DNA of 45,567 nt from Streptococcus ovuberis (GTDB taxonomy: Bacteria > Bacillota > Bacilli > Lactobacillales > Streptococcaceae), in the NCBI RefSeq assembly GCF_012396585.1, contig NZ_JAAXPR010000019.1:1-45567 (forward strand), read 5' to 3'. The notes below the pieces were generated by a model that had not been told where the DNA came from, did no database searches, and saw only the letters and a program-made list of their open reading frames with translations. A program made the position numbers and the translations under genes. Positions 26,944 to 35,173 of this stretch are shown here, piece after piece; position 1 is the stretch's first letter, and each line of letters begins with the position of its first letter.

Positions 26944-29331
26944 TTAGTCTTCATTCTCCTTTTTTCTAAACGCCCCAAATAAGCCGACAACTAACGTAAG
27001 CAATCCAACCTGCCCTAACGTTCCCTGAACCGCATCACCGGTTTGCGGGAGTTGTTTTTTGGCCATTTCTGGCGATTTTTGAGGAGTCATTGCTGGTTTA
27101 GAAGAGGCTTTCCCAGCAGATAGCATTCCTTTGCGGTAGGTTGGGAAGGAAATGTCAGGAGATTTTTGGTCACCTTTATCCGATTCACTCTTCTTCATCA
27201 TTTCATCTTGTTTTTTCTCAGGAGATGATGGCAGAGGTGAGCCGTTTGGTTTCAGCACTTTAGACTGAGGAACACTCGGTTGCATTTCCTTCTTCGGTTC
27301 AGAAGGGAGATTCTTTTTCTTCTCTGGAAGACTTGGAGTGTCTGTTTCGGAAGGAGCTTTTTCTTGCTTCTCTGGAAGGCTTGGAGTATCTGTTTCGGAA
27401 GGGGCTTTTTCTGCTTTCTCTGGAACAGCTGGTTGTGTCCGTTCTGTCGGCACACTCTCTTGCTTCTCTGGGAGACTTGGAGTTTTTGGCTCAGATGGAA
27501 CTGGTGTGTTTTCCGTCTTTGGTGTTGGAACCATACCGTTCTGCAAGGCTTCTATTTTCTTGAGTAGCTTTTGCTCTGTTTCGACTAACGTCGCTTGTTC
27601 TTGTTGCAAACGATTCACTTCTTGATTAGCATCTTCAAGACGCTTCCTCAAGGAAGCCAATTCTTGCTCAAGTCCGGCCTTGTCCTCTCTCAATTGTTGA
27701 TTATCCGCTTGAGCGTTTTGAAGTTCCTTGGTAATAGCTTCCAATTCTTCTGTCTTTTCAGCTAAAGTTTTCTCAGCAGCTTCTTTTTCTGCTTGCAAGT
27801 CTTCTTGAGCTTTCTTAACTTCAGCCACTTTATTGGCAAGCTCTTCTTGTAGTCGAGTCAATTGTTGATCTTGTTCTTGGACTTTTTGCTGAAGGGTCCC
27901 CTTCTCCGTTTCAAAATCTTTTCGTTGTGCTTCTAATGTTGCTAGTCGACCCTTGAGTTGTTCAAGCTCAGTGTTAGGTGCAGGGACTTGAGGGTTTTCG
28001 TCAGGAACGACTTTATTTTCCAGCTCTTTTTGTAGGGCATCAACCTTTTCCTGAAGACGCGCTTTTTCAGCGTTCAAAGCATTTTCTTTGTCTTGCAACT
28101 CTGTCAACCGTTGTTGGTTATCAGTTACTTCTTGCTCCAGGCGAGTCTTGTCTTGTCTAAGCGTTTCTGCTTGGTTTTGAGACGCTTCCAACTGTTTAGT
28201 AACTTCTGCTACTTTTTCTTGTAGCTCTTGACGCTCTTGTTCAAGCCTTTCTTTATCAGCTTTCAGTTGGATATTATCAAGACGCTCGTTACCATTTGGA
28301 GCTTTCCTAAGCGCCTCTTCTAATTCAGAAATCCTAGCAGTTAGCGTCTCTTTTTCTTTCTCAAGCTTAGCTTTCTCGCGGTCCAAGATTTCTATCTTAT
28401 ATTTTTGAGCGTTCTTTTCAGCCTCGATGTTTTCTTTTTCTTTTTTAAGCGCTTCAGCTTCCTTCCGAGCTTCCTCTCTCTGTTCTTGTAAGCTTTGTCT
28501 ATCTTGTTCAGAGTTTTTTAGCTTCTGTTCTAATTTCTGATTTTGAGATTCCAAGTCGCTGTTGTTATGCTCTAGAACTTTCTTTTCTTTTTGCAAGCTA
28601 TCGTTATCGGCCAATACTTTTTCCTGTTCTGCTTGCTGCTTTTTCAGTTCTTGCATCAAGTTTTCTTTGTCTTTCTTAGCACTTTCCAACTGCTTCTGAA
28701 CTTCGTCTAGTTTTTCGTTAAGTTCCTGTTTTGCACGTTCTGATTCTTGGGAAGCCTTCGAATCGTTTTGTTGCTTTAATTTTTCATTTTCCTTGGAAAG
28801 TTCATCAAATTGCTGAAAAATTCGCTGATTATGTTCAGACTGTTCTCGCAACTCTTTTTTCAGGCTCTCAATCTGTTGTTCTTTTTCAGCAATCTGTTGT
28901 TCTTTTTCAATAAGCTCTTTTTCTAATTCAGACTTCTCTTTAGGTTGCTTGTCTGATTGTTTCTTCAACACCTCAGGAAAACGTGTACCGATTTCTTCTA
29001 AGAAAAGTTGTTTTAGCCGATTAACAGCATCAGTTTCTGTATTAACTAAAATAGAAAGAACCGTTGTATTATTGTAATAATGAACCAAGGTTTCAGGCAA
29101 CAAGTCTTTCAACACCGGCTTAACATCATCAGGTTTAAAATCCTTCCCATCCTTAAGAGCCGCAATCAATTTCTTTACATTAGGGTCTTTTGAAATAACT
29201 TCGTTTGCAGCTTTTGTTGTCTCAGCGTCAACCTGAGCCAAGACCACTCCTGTCTGGCCAACCGCCATCCCAGACAAGAGCGCAGCTGTTAGTGCAACTC
29301 TACATAATTTTCTCAGTTTGCGTGATTCCAT
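26944..29331 (-). CDS. LPXTG-anchored coiled-coil surface protein
   Basis: 795 residues, built like an M-like surface protein but not assignable to a named one. Seen: a signal peptide (about 1-33, ending near VVLAQ) without the YSIRK motif common in streptococcal M proteins; a compact N-terminal domain of about 100 residues (ETTKAANEVISKDPNVKKLI ... FPEVLKKQ); a coiled coil from about 130 to 595, rich in Glu/Lys/Gln heptads with the short repeat AEKEQQI; a Pro/Glu/Lys segment (about 600-740) with 16-residue repeats; and a sortase signal LPQTG at 761 with hydrophobic segment and RKKENED tail. It should be covalently wall-anchored. The start has AAGGAAGG 8 bases upstream. The N-terminal domain probably does the binding; the ligand is unknown. 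Confidence 0.9.
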   Translation of the reverse strand: MESRKLRKLCRVALTAALLSGMAVGQTGVVLAQVDAETTKAANEVISKDPNVKKLIAALKDGKDFKPDDVKPVLKDLLPETLVHYYNNTTVLSILVNTETDAVNRLKQLFLEEIGTRFPEVLKKQSDKQPKEKSELEKELIEKEQQIAEKEQQIESLKKELREQSEHNQRIFQQFDELSKENEKLKQQNDSKASQESERAKQELNEKLDEVQKQLESAKKDKENLMQELKKQQAEQEKVLADNDSLQKEKKVLEHNNSDLESQNQKLEQKLKNSEQDRQSLQEQREEARKEAEALKKEKENIEAEKNAQKYKIEILDREKAKLEKEKETLTARISELEEALRKAPNGNERLDNIQLKADKERLEQERQELQEKVAEVTKQLEASQNQAETLRQDKTRLEQEVTDNQQRLTELQDKENALNAEKARLQEKVDALQKELENKVVPDENPQVPAPNTELEQLKGRLATLEAQRKDFETEKGTLQQKVQEQDQQLTRLQEELANKVAEVKKAQEDLQAEKEAAEKTLAEKTEELEAITKELQNAQADNQQLREDKAGLEQELASLRKRLEDANQEVNRLQQEQATLVETEQKLLKKIEALQNGMVPTPKTENTPVPSEPKTPSLPEKQESVPTERTQPAVPEKAEKAPSETDTPSLPEKQEKAPSETDTPSLPEKKKNLPSEPKKEMQPSVPQSKVLKPNGSPLPSSPEKKQDEMMKKSESDKGDQKSPDISFPTYRKGMLSAGKASSKPAMTPQKSPEMAKKQLPQTGDAVQGTLGQVGLLTLVVGLFGAFRKKENED
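27318..27510 (-). repeat. 48-bp tandem repeats in the wall-spanning segment
   Basis: The 16-residue unit PSLPEKQEKAPSETDT is encoded by 48-bp repeats; matching points occur at 27332, 27380 and, after a diverged copy, 27476 (exact multiples of 48). The closest pair is nearly identical in DNA, which suggests recent expansion and likely length variation between strains. Confidence 0.8.
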
Positions 29332-29370
29332 AGAAAAAAACCTTCCTTCGCTATTTGATAGCTATATTAT

Positions 29371-29376
29371 AGTTTA
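29371..29376 (-). promoter_or_regulatory. Possible -10 of the LPXTG surface-protein gene
   Basis: On the minus strand TATAAT lies about 40 bases before the ATG at 29331. No convincing -35 at 16-18 bases (AGATAC at 17), so it may need an activator. Weak call. Confidence 0.45.
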
Positions 29377-29419
29377 TTATTCTATTAGGTATCTCGGTAT
29401 AATCTGTTTTTTATCTACT

Positions 29420-29451
29420 TTTTTGAACTTTATTATTTTAAAGTCCAAAAA
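29420..29451. terminator. Hairpin between the surface-protein and monooxygenase genes
   Basis: 13-bp inverted repeat (29420-29432 and 29439-29451, one G-U pair, 6-base loop) with T-run and A-run ends. It lies just after the monooxygenase stop (29463) and before the surface-protein promoter region, so it probably ends the monooxygenase transcript. Confidence 0.65.
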
Positions 29452-29462
29452 GACTGATTATT

Positions 29463-30512
29463 TCAACCTCTTGCAAAATGAGCTTTCACCTTCGGTGCGA
29501 CCTCTTCACCATAAATACGGATAGCTTTCAGCGTTTCCTCGTGTGGCATTGAGCCAATAGGCAGGTGGAGCATGAAACGGTCTAGGTCGAGGTTCTCGAT
29601 CAGGCGAATTATCTTGTTAGCCACCGTTTCAGCATTCCCTACAAACATAGCGCCATCTGGGCCAATGGCTTGTAAGTAATAATCATGGGTCATCGGCCGC
29701 CAATACGAACGTGTTTTTCCGATGCCATCTGACATGGCCTTGGTTGGATAATAGTAATCGGCTACAGCCTTCTCATCCGTCTCAGCCAACCAGCCCCACG
29801 AATGAGCTCCAACCTTGAGACGGTCTGGCTGATAGCCTGAGCGACGGCCAATTTCACGGTAGGCTTGAATGAGTTGACGAAAAGCTAGAGGATTGCCACC
29901 GATAATCGCATAGGCAATCGGCAACCCCTTCTCCGCAATTTTCACAGTCGAGTCCAAATTGCCTCCAGTCGCTACCCAAATCGGAAAATCCTCCTGCACT
30001 GCTCTTGGAACAACAGGTTTGTCCACAACAGTCTGTGTGTGCTTGCCTGACCAAGTGAGGTTGGTCTGTTTCTTAATTTCTAGTAGCATGTCTAACTTCT
30101 CATCAAACAGTTCTTCATAATCCTTCAAGTCATAGCCAAATAGCGGAAAACTTTCCGTAAACGAGCCACGCCCTGCCATAATTTCTGCTCTGCCATTTGA
30201 AAGAGCATCAATGGTCGCATACTGCTGGTAGAGGCGAACCGGATCCATCGAAGACAGGACACTGACAGCTGAGCTAAGACGAATCTGCTTTGTATTGACC
30301 GCCCCAGCTGCCAGGACAATCTCTGGAGCAGATACGGCAAAGTCTTCCCGATGGTGCTCTCCAATCCCATAAAAATCAAGACCAACTTGGTCTGCCAACT
30401 CAATTTCTTCAACCAAATCTCGTAAACGCTGTGCATGACTGATGGCTTGACCTGTACTTTCTAGTTCAGTTGTATCTCCAAAAGTTGAGATGCCTAATTC
30501 GATTTGTTTCAT
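29463..30512 (-). CDS. LLM-class flavin-dependent oxidoreductase (luciferase-like)
   Basis: 349 residues from the ATG at 30512 (MKQIELGISTFGD, with TGGAGG 8 bases upstream). It is a bacterial luciferase-like TIM-barrel enzyme using reduced flavin; the substrate cannot be told from sequence. Seen: EIELADQVGLDFYGIGEHHREDFAVSAP near the N-terminus, IRLSSAVSVLSSMDPVRLYQQYATIDALSNGRAEIMAGRG (flavin-binding face), and PIWVATGGN. It is monocistronic, with its own promoter and the hairpin above. No partner flavin reductase is adjacent. Confidence 0.9.
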   Translation of the reverse strand: MKQIELGISTFGDTTELESTGQAISHAQRLRDLVEEIELADQVGLDFYGIGEHHREDFAVSAPEIVLAAGAVNTKQIRLSSAVSVLSSMDPVRLYQQYATIDALSNGRAEIMAGRGSFTESFPLFGYDLKDYEELFDEKLDMLLEIKKQTNLTWSGKHTQTVVDKPVVPRAVQEDFPIWVATGGNLDSTVKIAEKGLPIAYAIIGGNPLAFRQLIQAYREIGRRSGYQPDRLKVGAHSWGWLAETDEKAVADYYYPTKAMSDGIGKTRSYWRPMTHDYYLQAIGPDGAMFVGNAETVANKIIRLIENLDLDRFMLHLPIGSMPHEETLKAIRIYGEEVAPKVKAHFARG

Positions 30513-30535
30513 TTTTATGACCTCCATTTTTCTCT

Positions 30536-30564
30536 ATATTATCTCTAATTAGTGATATTCGCAA
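30536..30564 (-). promoter_or_regulatory. Promoter of the luciferase-like gene
   Basis: On the minus strand -35 TTGCGA (30559-30564), a 17-base spacer and -10 TAATAT (30536-30541). Confidence 0.6.
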
Positions 30565-30577
30565 GAAAAATGCTTAT

Positions 30578-30620
30578 CAAAAAAGCCCCCAGGAAATGTC
30601 GGACCATAAAGGGGCGCTAT
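30578..30620 (-). terminator. Terminator of ilvA
   Basis: On the minus strand GCCCC ... GGGGGC with a loop of about 20 bases, followed by TTTTTTG, directly after the ilvA stop. Confidence 0.72.
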
Positions 30621-30622
30621 TT

Positions 30623-31873
30623 TTAAACTAAAAGCCCATACAAGGTCTCATTGCCTTGAAGGTTGATAAAGTGAGGATCAAAAGAAGTTAAACGCTCAAT
30701 AAAGGCGTCGTAATCTCCCTTGTCACCAAGAGCAATGCCAATCAGAACCGGTCCCTTGCCACGGCTAGCCCGCTTGATGTACTCAAATCGGGTGATGTCG
30801 TCATGCTCACCCAGGATATTGTTGACAAATTCCCGCAAGGCCCCTGGACGCTGAGGGAAATTAACCACAAAGTAATGCTTAATCCCGTCATAAATCAGGG
30901 CACGTTCTTCCATTTCAGGCATACGGTTAATATCGTTGTTCCCCCCTGAAATCACACAACAAATGGTTTTTCCCTTGATTTGTTCGCGTAGTAGTTCCAA
31001 AGCAGCAATTGTTGCTGCTCCAGCAGGCTCTGCCACAATCCCTTGTTTGGAATAAAGGTCAATCACCGTCTCAGAGATCAAGCCCTCATCTACTGCGATC
31101 AGTTGGTCAACATAGCGTCTAGCCACCTGATACGTCGACTGACCGACTTGCTGAACCGCAATCCCGTCTGCAAATTTGTCGATTTGCTCTAACTTAACAG
31201 GCCGACCAGCTGCAAAGGCAGCCGCCATCGAGGCCGCTCCGCTGGCTTCGACACCGACAATCCTTATCTCTGGAGCCCTTTCTTTCAAATAGGCCGACAT
31301 ACCAGAAATCAAGCCACCACCTCCGACAGGAATAAAAATGTGATCAAAGGAGATGCCTTCATCTTCAGCCACCGCTACAATCTCATAAGCAACAGTCCCT
31401 TGACCAGCCTGCACCTGCGCATCATCAAAAGGATCAATAAAGGTCATTCCTTTCTCCCTTGCATAGGCTAGGGCCGCTTGGGCAGACTCATCGAAGGTAT
31501 CCCCTACTAAACGGATCCTAACAGCTTCTCCTCCAAAAAATTGAACCTGGTTTACCTTTTGTTGCGGCGTTGGAACCGGCATAAAAATAGTAGCCGGTAT
31601 CCCCATCTCATGGCAGGTATAAGCAACACCTTGTGCATGGTTTCCCGCAGACGCACAGACTACTCCTAGAGCCTTTTGTTCATCAGATAATTGGCTAATG
31701 GCATAGTAAGCCCCTCGCAATTTGAAAGAACGAACTTTTTGGGCATTTTCGCGTTTTAAGTAAATAGCCGCACCATATTTCTCCGACAAGTAGCGGTCAT
31801 AGTCTAGAGGTGTTTCAAGAACCACATCCTTGAGCACTTGGTGAGCTTTTATCACGTCACTGGCTGCTAACAT
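30623..31873 (-). CDS. ilvA: Threonine ammonia-lyase (threonine deaminase) IlvA
   Basis: 416 residues. This PLP enzyme converts L-threonine to 2-oxobutanoate and ammonia, the entry step to isoleucine. Seen: the PLP lysine K51 in SFKLRGA, the glycine loop SAGNHAQG, GGGGLISG, and a single C-terminal ACT-like regulatory domain (about 325-416, IKHYFVVNFPQRPGALREFVNNIL), i.e. the short form with one regulatory domain rather than the two of E. coli IlvA. It has its own promoter and terminator, separated from ilvBNC by the adhesin-like gene. Confidence 0.94.
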   Translation of the reverse strand: MLAASDVIKAHQVLKDVVLETPLDYDRYLSEKYGAAIYLKRENAQKVRSFKLRGAYYAISQLSDEQKALGVVCASAGNHAQGVAYTCHEMGIPATIFMPVPTPQQKVNQVQFFGGEAVRIRLVGDTFDESAQAALAYAREKGMTFIDPFDDAQVQAGQGTVAYEIVAVAEDEGISFDHIFIPVGGGGLISGMSAYLKERAPEIRIVGVEASGAASMAAAFAAGRPVKLEQIDKFADGIAVQQVGQSTYQVARRYVDQLIAVDEGLISETVIDLYSKQGIVAEPAGAATIAALELLREQIKGKTICCVISGGNNDINRMPEMEERALIYDGIKHYFVVNFPQRPGALREFVNNILGEHDDITRFEYIKRASRGKGPVLIGIALGDKGDYDAFIERLTSFDPHFINLQGNETLYGLLV

Positions 31874-31890
31874 ACATTCTCCTCATTCCC

Positions 31891-31903
31891 ATAATATCCC
31901 TTA
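31891..31903 (-). promoter_or_regulatory. ilvA promoter (extended -10)
   Basis: On the minus strand TGTTATAAT lies about 25-30 bases before the ilvA ATG. The -35 is weak (TGAAAA at a 17-base spacing). Coordinates approximate. Confidence 0.6.
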
Positions 31904-32089
31904 TTATAACAGAAAAATCAGAATTTTTCATCTATTATTTAAACCCAAGGATTAAAATCCTTACATCACTCTTTCACTTGAATAATGGCATTTAAAAAAG
32001 ATTTATGCAAGAGAGGCACAACGCCAAGTTACTGTTTACACTATCTAAGCTATTTTTTAAGAGGGAAATGCTGGCGCTTTCCATTTTCA

Positions 32090-32121
32090 ATAAAAAGAAG
32101 GAGGACCCATTGCCCTCCTAA
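32090..32121 (-). terminator. Terminator of the adhesin-like gene
   Basis: AGGAGG / CCTCCT stem (32099-32104 and 32114-32119) with a 9-base loop. On the minus strand it is followed by TCTTTTTATTG. Confidence 0.75.
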
Positions 32122-32136
32122 ATTCAAGCTAACCTA

Positions 32137-33378
32137 CTACTTACTGATCATATGGTAGGATAAAATAGGGTTTTCCTGAGTAAAATCTTCCTTATGAATC
32201 AAATACTCTCTCTTTTGCACTTCTCCATCTATTGTTACTGTTTGACGAATCGTATAAGCCGCTTTTGGTAAATCTCTAAAAATCAAGTGGCCGTCTTTAT
32301 CCATAGAACCAGAAGAAACAAATTCGCCCGTATCTGTTTTAAAGAGTTGAACAAAGCCTCCAACCACTGGTAGTCCTTGCTCGTCTTGAGCTTGAATGTG
32401 TAATCCATAAATCGATTGTTGAGCATAACCACCCGCTTTCTGGTAGTTATAACCCCCATTAACCACTTCACTCTCATACCCAGCTCTATCCAGACGAACT
32501 TTATTTTCTAAGCGTTGCCCCAAATTAGGTAGGGCAGTCAATTCGGTTTTGTATACAATTCTGATGCCTTCTTCTGGCAATACATCACCTAAAGATAGTT
32601 CATAGGATTGAGGACTGGATAGCAAAGAAACGTGGTCTGTAATATCTACTGAATCCAATAAGACCCATTCGTTGTTCTGCCAAACCCACCTCCCCTTGTA
32701 TACCTTAAAGCTATCTAAAAGGTAAACCATTTTTTGATGTTGTAAACTTTCAGAGACGACAACATTCTCCATAGACTCCTTAATCCGATTGAGGGATACC
32801 ACATGAGTTGCTTCGTTGAGATTCAGATCTTCTTGCCAGGCAGACTTGTTTATACGCGTCACCACCTGTTCCTCCTTGCCAGCAAAATTCAATTCTCCTG
32901 CAGGTACCCTTTGTCCATTAACCGTAAAATCAACTGGAATCATGTCGGGAAGTTCCTGACGATGGTCCACTTGGGCGTAGAAGAAAAATGTTCCCTTAGC
33001 TTTTGGACGACTGAGCACTTGATCTGTATAAGTCAGGGTCAAGGTCTTGGTCCCAGGATTCATCCGAGCTTTACCGATGATAGCCCCTTCTTCGTCCTGA
33101 ACATCAAAAGCCGCCAAGTTCCCAAACTTCAACTCTGAAGGCAGCGTGATTTCAAGCTTATCTCCACCCCGAGCTATAGTCTCAGGGATAAAAAAATCAA
33201 CGTTGACACGAAAGAGTTCCCACTGCTCCACAGAATCAAGGGGATCCTCTCCTTGCGCATGACTCAAATACAAGCGTTCAATCACAACTTCCGTATCCTG
33301 AGAATTGGCAGTAGCCCGATTGGAATCCAGTCCTAACAAAGCAGATAGGGTCAGAAACAGAACAACTATTTTCTTCAT
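32137..33378 (-). CDS. Secreted MSCRAMM-like adhesin with a CnaB/SpaA-like domain, no wall anchor
   Basis: 413 residues. Seen: a signal peptide (about 1-24); two tandem Ig-like adhesin regions resembling collagen- or fibrinogen-binding MSCRAMM proteins (FFIPETIARGGDKLEITLPSELKF at about 53-75; then SFKVYKGRWVWQNNEW, VDITDHVS and EEGIRIVYKTELTALP at about 225-290); and a C-terminal CnaB/SpaA-like domain (LHIQAQDEQGLPVVGGFVQLF, DGHLIFRDLPKAAYTIRQT). The Lys expected in the first CnaB strand is not where I would look for it, so an isopeptide bond is doubtful. There is no LPXTG or other anchor before the stop and none in the 30 codons after it. It is either truly secreted or retained by a partner. 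Perfect -35 upstream; strong AGGAGG. Confidence 0.8.
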   Translation of the reverse strand: MKKIVVLFLTLSALLGLDSNRATANSQDTEVVIERLYLSHAQGEDPLDSVEQWELFRVNVDFFIPETIARGGDKLEITLPSELKFGNLAAFDVQDEEGAIIGKARMNPGTKTLTLTYTDQVLSRPKAKGTFFFYAQVDHRQELPDMIPVDFTVNGQRVPAGELNFAGKEEQVVTRINKSAWQEDLNLNEATHVVSLNRIKESMENVVVSESLQHQKMVYLLDSFKVYKGRWVWQNNEWVLLDSVDITDHVSLLSSPQSYELSLGDVLPEEGIRIVYKTELTALPNLGQRLENKVRLDRAGYESEVVNGGYNYQKAGGYAQQSIYGLHIQAQDEQGLPVVGGFVQLFKTDTGEFVSSGSMDKDGHLIFRDLPKAAYTIRQTVTIDGEVQKREYLIHKEDFTQENPILSYHMISK

Positions 33379-33439
33379 TTGATTATCCTCCTTAAGCTAT
33401 TCAGCTAATACTAGCTAATCAAAGTTTTATATCAGCTAT

Positions 33440-33470
33440 AAGCGGATTTAGTGTCAATAGATTAAAGAAT
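33440..33470 (-). promoter_or_regulatory. Promoter of the adhesin-like gene
   Basis: On the minus strand a perfect -35 TTGACA is followed by a 17-base spacer and TGATAT, or by a 20-base spacer and TATAAA. It lies about 60-90 bases before the start. The -10 is uncertain. Confidence 0.55.
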
Positions 33471-33542
33471 TGAAGTATCATACCTAATCCTATCCTCACC
33501 TCTGTAACATCTTGAATAAGCAATCCTTACTGAAGAAATATC

Positions 33543-33572
33543 AAAAAGGAGAGGATCCGCTTGATCCTCTCC
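33543..33572 (-). terminator. Terminator of ilvBNC
   Basis: Perfect 10-bp stem GGAGAGGATC / GATCCTCTCC (33548-33557 and 33563-33572) with a 5-base loop, followed on the minus strand by TTTTT. Confidence 0.9.
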
Positions 33573-33622
33573 AGAGGTTACTTTTCAATCCCCCAGTAAA
33601 GTTAGCAAAAACTTTTCTTAGC

Positions 33623-34681
<1,059 letters not shown>

Positions 34682-34696
34682 TTAAGCCTGTGCTGG

Positions 34697-35173
34697 CTAA
34701 TCTCTCGTAAAGCCTGTCACCCCTGTCCGAGCAACATTCTTGATTCCATAGGGGGTAATCACCCTGAGTAGAGCTTCTATTTTTTCAGAGCCACCCGTCA
34801 TCTGAATCGTGATTGACTTAGGAGCTACATCTACTACCGAGGCCCTAAAAGGTTGAATAATAGCCAAAATTTCTGCACGTTTGACAGGAGGTGCCGAAAT
34901 CTTAACAAGAATCACCTCTCTCTCCAAATGCGGGAGATCCGTGATATCTCTGACTCGAACAACATCAATCAAGCGATTTAATTGCTTAATGATTTGTTCT
35001 ACTTCGTCTAAGGTTGCTACATCAATAATGAGCGTTACCCGAGAAATGGATTTATCTTCTGTATGACCAACCGAAATCGATTCGATATTGACCTGACGAC
35101 GAGAAAGCACACCGGTAAAGCGATTGAGAACACCTGTTGAGTTACGGAGTTTTGCTGTTAACATTCTACGCAT
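34697..35173 (-). CDS. ilvN: Acetolactate synthase small (regulatory) subunit IlvN
   Basis: 158 residues from the ATG at 35173 (MRRMLTAKLRN), which overlaps the ilvB stop by 8 bases; another ATG at 35164 is possible. The frame is open further upstream only inside ilvB. Seen: N-terminal ACT domain (AKLRNSTGVLNRFTGVLSRRQVNIESISVG) that binds valine for feedback control, and a C-terminal domain with ILAIIQPFRASVVDVAP. It stabilises and regulates IlvB. The overlap suggests coupled translation. Confidence 0.93.
   Translation of the reverse strand: MRRMLTAKLRNSTGVLNRFTGVLSRRQVNIESISVGHTEDKSISRVTLIIDVATLDEVEQIIKQLNRLIDVVRVRDITDLPHLEREVILVKISAPPVKRAEILAIIQPFRASVVDVAPKSITIQMTGGSEKIEALLRVITPYGIKNVARTGVTGFTRD

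Noticed and set aside
27318..27510. Possible CRISPR-like array
   Set aside because: The regular 48-bp spacing is in-frame protein repeat coding sequence with no variable spacers.
27280..27625. Several long plus-strand frames opposite the LPXTG gene
   Set aside because: They arise from the repetitive, low-complexity coding sequence of the surface protein read backwards.
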